Shown piece by piece: positions 34,328 through 40,732 of a stretch of 64,000 nucleotides of DNA. The notes under the pieces were generated by a model. That model had not been told where the DNA came from, ran no database searches, and saw nothing but the letters and a program-made list of their open reading frames with translations. Position numbers and translations under genes: made by a program. The stretch lies in contig NZ_CP080410.1 in NCBI RefSeq assembly GCF_019448255.1, positions 2,356,001-2,420,000 on the forward strand, given 5' to 3'. Every line of letters begins with the position of its first letter. Position 1 is the stretch's first letter. Origin of the DNA: Qipengyuania flava. GTDB lineage: Bacteria; Pseudomonadota; Alphaproteobacteria; Sphingomonadales; Sphingomonadaceae.

Positions 34328-35362
34328 TCAATCCTCCGCGAGCGCGTGCTTCTTGATGCAGTGCCGCAGCTGGTCATAGGTAAGGCCGAGCGCCTTGGCC
34401 GTCTGACGCTGGTTCCAGCGATGCTTGCCGAGCGCATGCTCGACAATGGCGCGTTCGTGCGCGTCGACCGCAGCGCGCAAATCGTCGACATGTTCGAGAT
34501 CCGGCGCTGCAGGAGCGGCCTGTCCGGCCGCCGGTGCAGGAGCAGCCGCTGCCCCGCCGGACTGGACAGGCGGCGGGTTGAACGGCTTCCACGGACTGTC
34601 GAAGGGATCGAAGACGACATGCCCGATGGGCTCGTCCCAATCGTCCCAGCGATAGATTGCGCGTTCGACGACATTGCGCAGTTCGCGCACATTGCCGGGC
34701 CAATCGTGGTTCGCCATTTCATTTGCGACGTGCGATGCGAAGCCCGGCCAGCCCTCCCAGCCAAGCTCTGCCGCCATGCGCCGCCCGAAGTAGTCGGCCA
34801 GCACTTCGACATCGCCTTCGCGCACACGCAGCGGCGGCAGGGTGATGACCTCGAAGCTCAGCCGGTCCAATAGGTCGGCGCGGAATTCTCCTCGCGCGGC
34901 CTTGGCGGGCAGGTCCTCGTTGGTGGCGGCGACGATACGCACGTCGACGCGGGTCGGGCGGTTCGAACCGATCCGGGTAACTTCGCCATATTCCACAGCG
35001 CGCAGCAGGCGTTCCTGTGCGCTCATCGACAACGTGCCCAGTTCGTCGAGGAATAGAGTGCCCTTGTCGGCTTCTTCGAACCGTCCCTCGCGCGCTCTGG
35101 TAGCACCAGTGAACGCGCCCGCTTCGTGACCGAACAATTCGGCTTCGATCAGCGTTTCGGGCAGCGCGGCGCAGTTCATGGTGACGAGCGGTTCGTCCCA
35201 GCGCGTGGAAAGGCGATGCAGGCGTTCGGCGATCAGTTCCTTGCCGGTTCCGCGCTCGCCGATGACCAGGACGGGGCGCCGCATCGGAGCCGCGCGGCTG
35301 GCGCGCTCGACCGCATCGAGGAAGGCGCCGGACTGGCCAATGAACTGATTTTCCCGCTCCAT
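34328..35362 (-). CDS. pspF: Phage shock protein operon activator PspF (sigma-54 enhancer-binding protein)
   Basis: The 344-residue protein from ATG 35362 (MERENQFIGQSGAFLDAVERA) has no N-terminal sensor domain, as in PspF. The AAA+ domain shows Walker A GERGTGKE, the sigma-54 contact loop GAFTGA, Walker B GTLFLDELG and the R-finger region. A Pro/Ala-rich linker leads to a C-terminal helix-turn-helix (NQRQTAKALGLTYDQLRHCIKKH). It activates the divergent psp operon, whose -24/-12 promoter lies about 100 bases away. In E. coli PspA binds and inhibits PspF; the same feedback is inferred here. Confidence 0.95.
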   Translation of the reverse strand: MERENQFIGQSGAFLDAVERASRAAPMRRPVLVIGERGTGKELIAERLHRLSTRWDEPLVTMNCAALPETLIEAELFGHEAGAFTGATRAREGRFEEADKGTLFLDELGTLSMSAQERLLRAVEYGEVTRIGSNRPTRVDVRIVAATNEDLPAKAARGEFRADLLDRLSFEVITLPPLRVREGDVEVLADYFGRRMAAELGWEGWPGFASHVANEMANHDWPGNVRELRNVVERAIYRWDDWDEPIGHVVFDPFDSPWKPFNPPPVQSGGAAAAPAPAAGQAAPAAPDLEHVDDLRAAVDAHERAIVEHALGKHRWNQRQTAKALGLTYDQLRHCIKKHALAED

Positions 35363-35461
35363 GGCCAAGATATAGGAATTTCTCCCAATGCTTGGCAACG
35401 AAAACCAACATGTCGTTCGTCGAAAAGGCAAAAACCCTTGGATTCCTCCCGTTTTTCCGGT

Positions 35462-35478
35462 TTGGCACGGGCTTTGCT
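35462..35478 (+). promoter_or_regulatory. Sigma-54 (-24/-12) promoter of the psp operon
   Basis: TTGGCACGGGCTTTGCT matches the sigma-54 consensus TGGCACG-N4-TTGCA/T. The -24 GG is at 35464-35465 and the -12 GC at 35476-35477, with the exact 12-base step. The first coding start is 51 bases downstream. The region 35363-35461 between it and pspF has A/T-rich stretches that could hold PspF sites, but I cannot define them. Confidence 0.93.
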
Positions 35479-35528
35479 GAACATGGGACAACAGCAACAC
35501 GGCCTACCGGCCAATCGGAGGAAATCCC

Positions 35529-35681
35529 ATGTACAACCGCAGCTTCTTCAGCAGCCAGCTCGGACAAGCCGCCATCGCCAGCGTCGCTGCCATGGCGACG
35601 TTCGTCCTGCTGAGCTCGCAGATCGCGGTTACCGCACCCACGCCGGTAGTGGCCGCCTACGAACAGGTCGAGATCGCATGA
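35529..35681 (+). CDS. Small membrane protein, first gene of the psp operon
   Basis: A 50-residue product, MYNRSFFSSQLGQAAIASVA and on to EQVEIA, with one predicted membrane helix (about residues 12-32). GGAGGAAAT precedes the ATG at the best spacing, one of the strongest ribosome-binding sites in the region. Its stop TGA (35679-35681) overlaps an ATG (35678) that opens the PspA frame. It is not a known psp gene of E. coli. As first gene of a stress operon with a strong translation start it should be abundant on induction. Function unknown. Confidence 0.8.
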   Translation: MYNRSFFSSQLGQAAIASVAAMATFVLLSSQIAVTAPTPVVAAYEQVEIA

Positions 35682-35884
35682 CCCTGCCTCCCGACCATGA
35701 TCCCCTTGGGCCGGAGCGTCTCTCCCCCGACAGTCCCCGCGGCAGCAATGCCGACGATGCTTCGGCCCGCCCCCGCTTGTCGCGCATCGAGGAAGAGGTA
35801 GAACGGCTGCGCCGGTCACCGACTCCGACCCGCGACGGCGGTCAGGCGAAGGGATCGAACTTTTTTGCCAACGGAGCACCCCTG
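35678..35884 (+). other. Possible 69-residue N-terminal extension of PspA
   Basis: From the ATG at 35678 the PspA frame is open without a stop. It encodes a Pro, Asp and Ser-rich segment (MTLPPDHDPLGPERLSPDS) and a short charged helix (LSRIEEEVERLRR). The start overlaps the stop of the upstream 50-residue gene as ATGA, like most other junctions in this operon. PspA proteins normally start at MGIFSR. The extension may be a real part of a longer isoform or an untranslated leader. Confidence 0.45.
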
Positions 35885-36574
35885 ATGGGCATTTTCAGCC
35901 GTACCCGCGATATCATCGCCGCCAATTTCAACGACATGCTGGACCAGGCAGACGACCCCCAGAAGATGATCCGCATGATCATCCTCGAAATGGAGGAAAC
36001 GCTGGTCGAAGTGCGCGCAAGCGCTGCCCGCACGATCGCGGACCAGAAGGAAATGCACCGCCACACGGTCAAGCTGGACAAGCTCCAGGCCGATTGGAAC
36101 GAGAAGGCGCAGCTCGCCATCTCGAAGGATCGTGAAGACCTCGCCCGCGCCGCTCTCGTCGAGAAGAAGAAGGCGTCGGACATGAGCGAGCAGCTCAAGC
36201 AGGAAATCTCGGTGCTCGACGATGCCCTGCGCGCCTACGAACAGGACATCCAGAAGCTGCAGAACCGCCTGCGCGAAGCCCGCAGCCGCCAGTCGGCGAT
36301 CGCTGCCCGGCTCGAGAGCGCGGAGAACCGCGTCAAGCTGCGCAGCCTGATGACCAACGAACGCGTCGACGATGCGCTCAGCCGCTTCGACCAGCTCGAA
36401 CGCCGCGTCGACTATGCGGAAGGCCGCGCCGATGCGCTGAGCATTGCCGACCAGTCGGACAAGCCGAGCCTGGCCGACGAGATCGCCGCGCTGGAAGGCG
36501 CCGACGCGATCGATGACGAACTTGAACAGATGAAAAAGGCGCTGGGCAAAGGCAGCGCCGGCAAGGAGGACTGA
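35885..36574 (+). CDS. pspA: Phage shock protein A (PspA/IM30 family)
   Basis: The 229-residue protein from ATG 35885 has the PspA start MGIFSRTRDIIAANFNDML, the amphipathic helix that binds stressed membranes, then the long coiled coil (EDPQKMIRMIILEME-like DDPQKMIRMIILEMEETLVEVRA). The end is LEQMKKALGKGS. PspA (ESCRT-III-like) oligomerises on damaged inner membrane and in resting cells inhibits PspF. GGAG precedes this ATG at about nine bases, so it is a good start, but an in-frame ATG at 35678 would add 69 residues. PspB follows after five bases. Confidence 0.96.
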   Translation: MGIFSRTRDIIAANFNDMLDQADDPQKMIRMIILEMEETLVEVRASAARTIADQKEMHRHTVKLDKLQADWNEKAQLAISKDREDLARAALVEKKKASDMSEQLKQEISVLDDALRAYEQDIQKLQNRLREARSRQSAIAARLESAENRVKLRSLMTNERVDDALSRFDQLERRVDYAEGRADALSIADQSDKPSLADEIAALEGADAIDDELEQMKKALGKGSAGKED

Positions 36575-36579
36575 ACCCC

Positions 36580-36876
36580 ATGGAAGAGATCATTATCATA
36601 CCCGCCATTTTCATCGGGCTTCCGTGGATCATCCTTCACTACATCACGAAGTGGAAGACGGCCGCGACCATCACCACCGATGACGAAGTCCTGCTGGAAG
36701 AGCTCTACAGCCTCGCCAAGCGCCTCGACGACCGGATGGATACGGTCGAGCGCCTGGTCGCCAGCGACAACCCCGAATTTCGTCCCGCGCGGCTGATCGC
36801 CGACAGCGAACAGGACAACCAGCAGCTGCGCGAACTCGAACAGCTGATGGCCGAGAAGAAAGGAGTAGCGAAGTGA
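36580..36876 (+). CDS. pspB: Phage shock protein B
   Basis: The 98-residue protein has one N-terminal membrane helix (IIIIPAIFIGLPWIILHY) and the PspB cytoplasmic helix LAKRLDDRMDTVERLVASDNPEFR, which lines up with RMRERIQALESILDAEHPNWR of E. coli PspB. It is longer than E. coli PspB (74 residues) by a C-terminal Glu/Gln-rich helix. PspB and PspC sense membrane stress and recruit PspA. Its stop overlaps the GTG of pspC as GTGA. Confidence 0.9.
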   Translation: MEEIIIIPAIFIGLPWIILHYITKWKTAATITTDDEVLLEELYSLAKRLDDRMDTVERLVASDNPEFRPARLIADSEQDNQQLRELEQLMAEKKGVAK

Positions 36877-37247
36877 ACAGCCCCCGCACCACGCTCTACC
36901 GTGACAAGCAGAACGCGAAGTTCATGGGCGTCCTGTCCGGGATCGCCGACTACACCGGCGTCAACGCCTTCTGGGTCCGCCTGGGCTTCCTGATCCTCGC
37001 CATCTCGATGGGCTGGCCGATCCTCGCCTACTTCGTGGCAGGGCTCCTGCTGAACAAGAAGCCGGCTCACCTCTACGTCGACAACGACGAGCAGAAGTAC
37101 TGGCAGCGTGTCCGGCAGAACCCGAAGCGCACGGCCCGCGAAATCCGCAGCCGCATGAAGGACGTCGATCGCCGCCTGGCGGAAGTGGAAACCTTCTACG
37201 TCAGCAGCAATCCGCGCCTCACGGCCGAAATCGAACGCCTGCGCTAA
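36873..37247 (+). CDS. pspC: Phage shock protein C
   Basis: The 124-residue protein has the PspC domain: TTLYRDKQNAKFMGVLSGIADYTGVNAFWVRLGF, a membrane helix pair (LILAISMGWPILAYFVAGLLL) and NKKP. The C-terminal tail RRLAEVETFYVSSNPRLTAEIERLR repeats the ER-x3-(L/V)E-x-(I/F) pattern found in PspB and in the six following small proteins. The GTG start overlaps the pspB stop. PspC works with PspB as the membrane sensor. Confidence 0.95.
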   Translation: MNSPRTTLYRDKQNAKFMGVLSGIADYTGVNAFWVRLGFLILAISMGWPILAYFVAGLLLNKKPAHLYVDNDEQKYWQRVRQNPKRTAREIRSRMKDVDRRLAEVETFYVSSNPRLTAEIERLR

Positions 37248-37274
37248 GCCGCACCATCGAGGGGAGTTATTAGA

Positions 37275-37580
37275 ATGGGACTGGAAATACTCGTACCGCT
37301 CGCGCCCTTCATAATGGTGCTCGGCATCATCTGGCTGGTGAACAACCGCAAGCTGGAAGAGAAGCGCATCAGCGCGACGGCGGAGGCCAGTTCCGAGAAG
37401 GCAGCGCAATACGCCAGCCGGGTCGGTGAGCTCGAAGAGCGGGTGAAGGTGCTCGAACGCATCGTCACCGACCGCGGCTACGACATCGCCACCCAGATCG
37501 AGGCCCTTCGCGACCAGCGCGAGGTCGAGGAAAAGGGCTCGGGCGTGCCGCTGGAAATCAAGCAGGGAGAGAAGGCGTGA
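37275..37580 (+). CDS. PspB-like small membrane protein 1 of 6
   Basis: The 101-residue protein has a membrane helix (ILVPLAPFIMVLGIIWLV) and a PspB-type segment LEERVKVLERIVTDRGYDI followed by ATQIEALRD. A ribosome-binding site (GGGGAG) precedes the ATG. It ends GVPLEIKQGEKA, nearly the same tail as the next gene (GVPLNMKSGEKA), which marks them as duplicates. It lies 27 bases after pspC, the largest gap in this part of the operon apart from the one at 38822-38852. Role inferred: extra partner in the Psp membrane complex. Confidence 0.8.
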   Translation: MGLEILVPLAPFIMVLGIIWLVNNRKLEEKRISATAEASSEKAAQYASRVGELEERVKVLERIVTDRGYDIATQIEALRDQREVEEKGSGVPLEIKQGEKA

Positions 37581-37918
37581 ACTGGGGCAGCCCCGAATTC
37601 GTCATCGCGATCGTCGCGCTGAGCATGGCTGGCTGGGTCGTGAACAACTGGATCCGCGCCAAGCACGGCTACCCGCTCGAAGACGAGTGGGGCGGCAAGA
37701 CCGAACGCGGCGACAGCGCCGAAACCAAGGCCCTGAAAGCGGAGAACCGCGAGCTGCACGACAAGCTCGACACCATGCAGGACCGCATGATCGTGCTGGA
37801 AAAGATCGTGACCGACCGCGGCTATTCGCTGCGCGACGAGATCGAGGCCCTGCGCGACAAGCCCTCGGCCACCGACGCCGGCGTCCCGCTCAACATGAAA
37901 TCCGGAGAGAAAGCGTAA
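37577..37918 (+). CDS. PspB-like small membrane protein 2 of 6
   Basis: The 113-residue protein starts at GTG 37577, which overlaps the previous stop as GTGA. It has one helix (FVIAIVALSMAGWVVNNWI), the segment KHGYPLEDEWGGK shared with the next gene (KNGYPLENSWGKA), a coiled coil (KALKAENRELHDKLDTMQDRM) and the PspB-type IVLEKIVTDRGYSLRDEIEALRD. It thus shares its tail with copy 1 and its neck with copy 3. Confidence 0.8.
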   Translation: MNWGSPEFVIAIVALSMAGWVVNNWIRAKHGYPLEDEWGGKTERGDSAETKALKAENRELHDKLDTMQDRMIVLEKIVTDRGYSLRDEIEALRDKPSATDAGVPLNMKSGEKA

Positions 37919-38226
37919 TGGAATTCTTCACCGAAACCGCGATCATCGCCGGCGTTGCCATCATGACCGGCGGCTGGGTTGCGACCACCTGGCTGCGCAT
38001 CAAGAACGGCTATCCGCTGGAAAACAGCTGGGGCAAGGCGGTCTATCCCAAGAACGACCAGGCGGTCGAACGCGTCAAGCTGCTGACCCAGGAAAACGCG
38101 GAACTGCGCGCCGAACTCGGCTCGCTCAAGGACCGGCTCGGCAATGTGGAGCGCATCGTGACCGACAGCGGCTACCACCTGACCCATGAGATCGATCGCC
38201 TGCGCGACGGCAAGGAAGCCAATTGA
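37918..38226 (+). CDS. PspB-like small membrane protein 3 of 6
   Basis: The 102-residue protein starts at ATG 37918 (TAATG overlap). It has a helix (TAIIAGVAIMTGGWVATTWL), the neck RIKNGYPLENSWGKA, a coiled coil (VERVKLLTQENAELRAELGSL) and LGNVERIVTDSGYHLTHEIDRLRD. The PspB-like ER-I-V-T-D is conserved, with Asn-Val in place of Val-Leu. In-frame sequence upstream of 37918 belongs to the other frame of copy 2 and is not used. Confidence 0.8.
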   Translation: MEFFTETAIIAGVAIMTGGWVATTWLRIKNGYPLENSWGKAVYPKNDQAVERVKLLTQENAELRAELGSLKDRLGNVERIVTDSGYHLTHEIDRLRDGKEAN

Positions 38227-38540
38227 TGGACGGCGATCTCATCCTGATCTTCGGCTTCATCATCACCATCGTCACGATGGCGCTGATCACAGCCCAGATG
38301 ATCCACCGCCGCGTGGTCCGCCACGACGAGCGCAAGCTCGAGCTCAAGGCGCGGATCGAAGAGGCCAAGGCCGGCCAGGTCGGCAAGGGCAGCGCCGATT
38401 ACGTCAAGCTCGAAGAGCGCGTCCGCGTGCTCGAACGGATCGCAACGGACGGCAACAGCAACCTTGCCGCCCAGATCGAACAGCTGCGCGACCTTAACGA
38501 GATCGAGGACCTGACCTCGACACGGGAGCGCGCGCAATGA
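38226..38540 (+). CDS. PspB-like small membrane protein 4 of 6
   Basis: The 104-residue protein from ATG 38226 (TGATG overlap) has a helix (LILIFGFIITIVTMALITAQM), a basic stretch (HRRVVRHDERKLELKAR) and YVKLEERVRVLERIATDGN followed by AAQIEQLRD. The basic region after the helix indicates that the C-terminus is cytoplasmic, as in PspB. A TTG one codon earlier is possible. Confidence 0.8.
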   Translation: MDGDLILIFGFIITIVTMALITAQMIHRRVVRHDERKLELKARIEEAKAGQVGKGSADYVKLEERVRVLERIATDGNSNLAAQIEQLRDLNEIEDLTSTRERAQ

Positions 38541-38821
38541 GTTGGCCGTTCGCCGTCGTCTGCATCGTCCTGATCGTTGCGATCGGGAAAGTCATGGCGG
38601 CGAAATACCGCGCGCAGGCCGGGATCATCGAAGACCGGCACGGCAACCAGCAGCGGGTCGAGAAGGAAAGCGATCCCGAGGCCCAGCGCGAGATTGAAGA
38701 ACTGCGTGAACGAATAAAGGTGCTGGAGCGGATCGCCACGGACGGCAACTCGCTCGACGCACAGGAAACGAAGAGGATTTCGGCCGAGATCGAGGCCCTG
38801 CGCGACAAGCAGGCGGATTGA
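38537..38821 (+). CDS. PspB-like small membrane protein 5 of 6
   Basis: The 94-residue protein from ATG 38537 (ATGA overlap) has a helix (WPFAVVCIVLIVAIGKVMA), then EIEELRERIKVLERIATDGN and a somewhat longer end (ETKRISAEIEALRDKQAD). ERIKVLERIATDGNS is almost identical to copy 4, so these two are close duplicates. Confidence 0.8.
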   Translation: MSWPFAVVCIVLIVAIGKVMAAKYRAQAGIIEDRHGNQQRVEKESDPEAQREIEELRERIKVLERIATDGNSLDAQETKRISAEIEALRDKQAD

Positions 38822-38852
38822 GGCGGAACGGGTTCAAGGAGGACATGAGGTG

Positions 38853-39095
38853 ATGTTCGAACCGACTATGATCATTGCAGGCGCTTCGCTGGTCGGGCTG
38901 ACCATCGTGGCAGGCGCCCTGCTCAGGGCCTGGCACGGCTGGCTGGCGTTGAAGCGGCAGGAGCTCGAACAGCACATGGCTCCCGAAAGCGAAGCCGGCA
39001 CCGGTTCGTCCATGGGCGCAGCGCGCATCGAGCTCGCCGACCTCAAGGAGCGGATCAAGAAGCTCGAGGCGATCGCCAGCGGAGTGGACCTTTGA
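38853..39095 (+). CDS. PspB-like small membrane protein 6 of 6
   Basis: The 80-residue protein has a helix (TMIIAGASLVGLTIVAGALL), an amphipathic part (AWHGWLALKRQELEQHM) and ADLKERIKKLEAIASGVDL, a shortened PspB-type end that lacks the final E-I-x-x-LRD. AGGAGG (38838-38843) precedes it. I use ATG 38853; GTG 38850 is possible. Its stop overlaps the TTG start of the next small gene. Confidence 0.75.
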   Translation: MFEPTMIIAGASLVGLTIVAGALLRAWHGWLALKRQELEQHMAPESEAGTGSSMGAARIELADLKERIKKLEAIASGVDL

Positions 39096-39268
39096 CCGTC
39101 GCCCGCACCGACGCCGCCCGCGCCGGGATTGGCCTTGGCAGCGCCATCGCGGTCGCGATCAGCTGGAGCCTGCACTCATCTATCATCTGGGCGGCGATCC
39201 ACGGCTTCTTCGGCTGGTTCTACGTTGCCTACTATGCGTTCACCCGCCCTGGCGGGCTGGCTGGCTGA
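39092..39268 (+). CDS. Small two-helix membrane protein, end of the psp operon
   Basis: The 58-residue product uses TTG at 39092 (TTGA overlap with the previous stop), with GGAG eight bases upstream. It reads TVARTDAARAGIGLGSAIAV, then SWSLHSSIIWAAIHGFFGWF and YVAYYAFTR. The pattern S-I-x-WAxIHGFFGWFYV-x-YY is one I associate with an unnamed family of very small bacterial membrane proteins; no function is known. There is no PspB-type segment. It is easily missed because of its size and start codon. Confidence 0.7.
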   Translation: MTVARTDAARAGIGLGSAIAVAISWSLHSSIIWAAIHGFFGWFYVAYYAFTRPGGLAG

Positions 39269-39309
39269 GGCCGATGGACGCGCGCCGGACGGCCCGCTAA
39301 GGGCGCGCC

Positions 39310-39717
39310 ATGCGCACACTTTCCGACATTGCCGAAGAATATGAGTTCCTCGAGGGCGACGAACGTTATCGCCTGCTGATCGAGCTGGGCCGCGAACTGG
39401 AGCCCATGCCCGACGCGCTCAAGACCGATGCGACGCTCGTGCGCGGATGCAGCGCGCAGGTCTGGGTCTATCCCACCGGCGAGAGCGACAAGCTGCACTT
39501 CCTTGCCGACAGCAACGCGGCCATCACCAAGGGCATCGTCGCGCTGGTGATCGCAGCGGTGCAGGACCAGCCGGCCGGCGACGTCGCGCAGATGGATATT
39601 GCCGAGGCGCTCGAACCCTTCGATCTCAAGAACCAGCTGTCGAGCAACCGCACGCAGGGCGTCCCCAACATGATCGCGCTGGTGCAGGAACACGCTGCGC
39701 GGATCGCGGCGGGATGA
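39310..39717 (+). CDS. sufE: SufE family sulfur acceptor protein
   Basis: The 135-residue protein shows DIAEEYEFLEGDERYRLLIELGRELEPMP and the acceptor Cys47 in LVRGCSAQVWV, then the C-terminal helix LSSNRTQGVPNMI. SufE takes sulfane sulfur from SufS and passes it on for Fe-S cluster assembly. No other suf gene is in the window. It follows the psp operon by 41 bases and may or may not be part of it. Confidence 0.93.
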   Translation: MRTLSDIAEEYEFLEGDERYRLLIELGRELEPMPDALKTDATLVRGCSAQVWVYPTGESDKLHFLADSNAAITKGIVALVIAAVQDQPAGDVAQMDIAEALEPFDLKNQLSSNRTQGVPNMIALVQEHAARIAAG

Positions 39718-39718
39718 G

Positions 39719-40069
39719 ATGAAGCGGCCGATCTACAAGGCGCTGGGGTTTACCGCGCTGGGCCTCGGCGCCATCGGCGCGGCCCTGCCGATCATGCCGA
39801 CGGTCCCGTTCCTGCTGCTGGCCGTGTTCTTCTTCGCCCGCTCCAGCCCGGAGCTGGAGCAAAAGATCCTCGATCACCCGCACTGGGGCCCGCAGGTGCT
39901 CGACTGGCGCGAACGGCGCGCCATCAGCCGCCCATCGAAGATCATGGCGATCGGTGCGATGAGTGTTGGCGCCGTCTTCACATACTTCACGCTCGGCCAC
40001 CCCTGGTACTGGGTCTCCGTCGCCATCCTGGTGATCTGCGGAAGCTGGATCGCCACCCGCAACGAATGA
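39719..40069 (+). CDS. YbaN family (DUF454) membrane protein
   Basis: The 116-residue protein has the DUF454 pattern: KALGFTALGLGAIGAALPIMPTVPFLLLAVFFFARSSPEL, then LDHPHWGPQVLDWRERRAISRPSK. Three membrane helices are predicted. Function is unknown. It starts one base after the sufE stop and is probably co-translated. Confidence 0.9.
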   Translation: MKRPIYKALGFTALGLGAIGAALPIMPTVPFLLLAVFFFARSSPELEQKILDHPHWGPQVLDWRERRAISRPSKIMAIGAMSVGAVFTYFTLGHPWYWVSVAILVICGSWIATRNE

Positions 40070-40143
40070 CTTTCTCGGAACACGGCGCAGGCTAAGCCGT
40101 TGAGAAACCATACGACGGGAGGGCAGACGAAAGGACACCCTCC

Positions 40144-40302
40144 ATGGCTATTCTGATTCTCATTGCGACCATCCTGCTCCCCCCGCTTGGCGTGGCAGCG
40201 AAGCACGGACTGGGCGCGACGACGCTGCTGAACCTCGTGCTGACCCTGCTCGGCTTCATTCCGGGCCTGATCCACGGGCTTTACGTGAACTACGCCCGCT
40301 AA
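40144..40302 (+). CDS. YqaE/Pmp3 family small membrane protein
   Basis: The 52-residue protein (MAILILIATILLPPLGVAAKHG ... GFIPGLIHGLYVNYAR) has the Pmp3 signature LPPLGV and PG-x-IHG-x-Y with two helices. Pmp3/YqaE proteins are stress-related membrane peptides in bacteria, yeast and plants. AAAGGA precedes the ATG. It lies near the psp operon but is separated by two genes and 74 bases. Confidence 0.9.
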   Translation: MAILILIATILLPPLGVAAKHGLGATTLLNLVLTLLGFIPGLIHGLYVNYAR

Positions 40303-40318
40303 GCGGCGCGCAGCAGCT

Positions 40319-40729
40319 TTAGAAAAGCATCCCGGAGGCCGGGACCGTTTTGGCGGTCTCGGCCTCTTCCGGCTGGGCGATGCCCTGTTCGCGGTGCATC
40401 TCGAAGGTCCCGTTCATGTCGAGCAGGCTCCAGACTCCCGAGACAACAAGGCCGTCATTCGAAAGCTGCCCCACGTAATCGACCGGGTTTTCGTAGCCGC
40501 TTGGTGCGTCGGGATAGATCTTGGTGAAATCCACGGCCCGGGCCGAGCGGTGTCCCGCGATTTCCGCTCCGAGAGTTTGCGTCGGCCGGTAGATGTCCGG
40601 CTCGATGATCGAGCCTGAAAACTGCCCGCCCGCCTCGGTCACTCGCAAGCGGAAAGGCGTCGTCGATGCCCCTCCCGGATAGCTGAAACTGCCGTCCCAG
40701 TCGCCGGTGAGGTCGTAGGGATCGGAAAT
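40319..40729 (-). CDS. Hypothetical protein with apparent ATT start
   Basis: In the frame directly after the crtZ stop, codons read TCC ATT TCC GAT CCC TAC GAC and continue open to 40319. From ATT 40727-40729 the product would be 136 residues: (M)SDPYDLTGDWDGSFSYPGG, then RVTEAGGQFSGSIIEPDIY. There is no ATG, GTG or TTG before TTG 40648, which would remove the well-formed N-terminal third (TGDWDGSFSYP). The composition suggests a small beta-barrel-like protein. Either ATT is the start, the crtZ stop is read through, or the start was lost. Family not recognised. Confidence 0.5.
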   Translation of the reverse strand: MSDPYDLTGDWDGSFSYPGGASTTPFRLRVTEAGGQFSGSIIEPDIYRPTQTLGAEIAGHRSARAVDFTKIYPDAPSGYENPVDYVGQLSNDGLVVSGVWSLLDMNGTFEMHREQGIAQPEEAETAKTVPASGMLF

Positions 40730-40732
40730 GGA

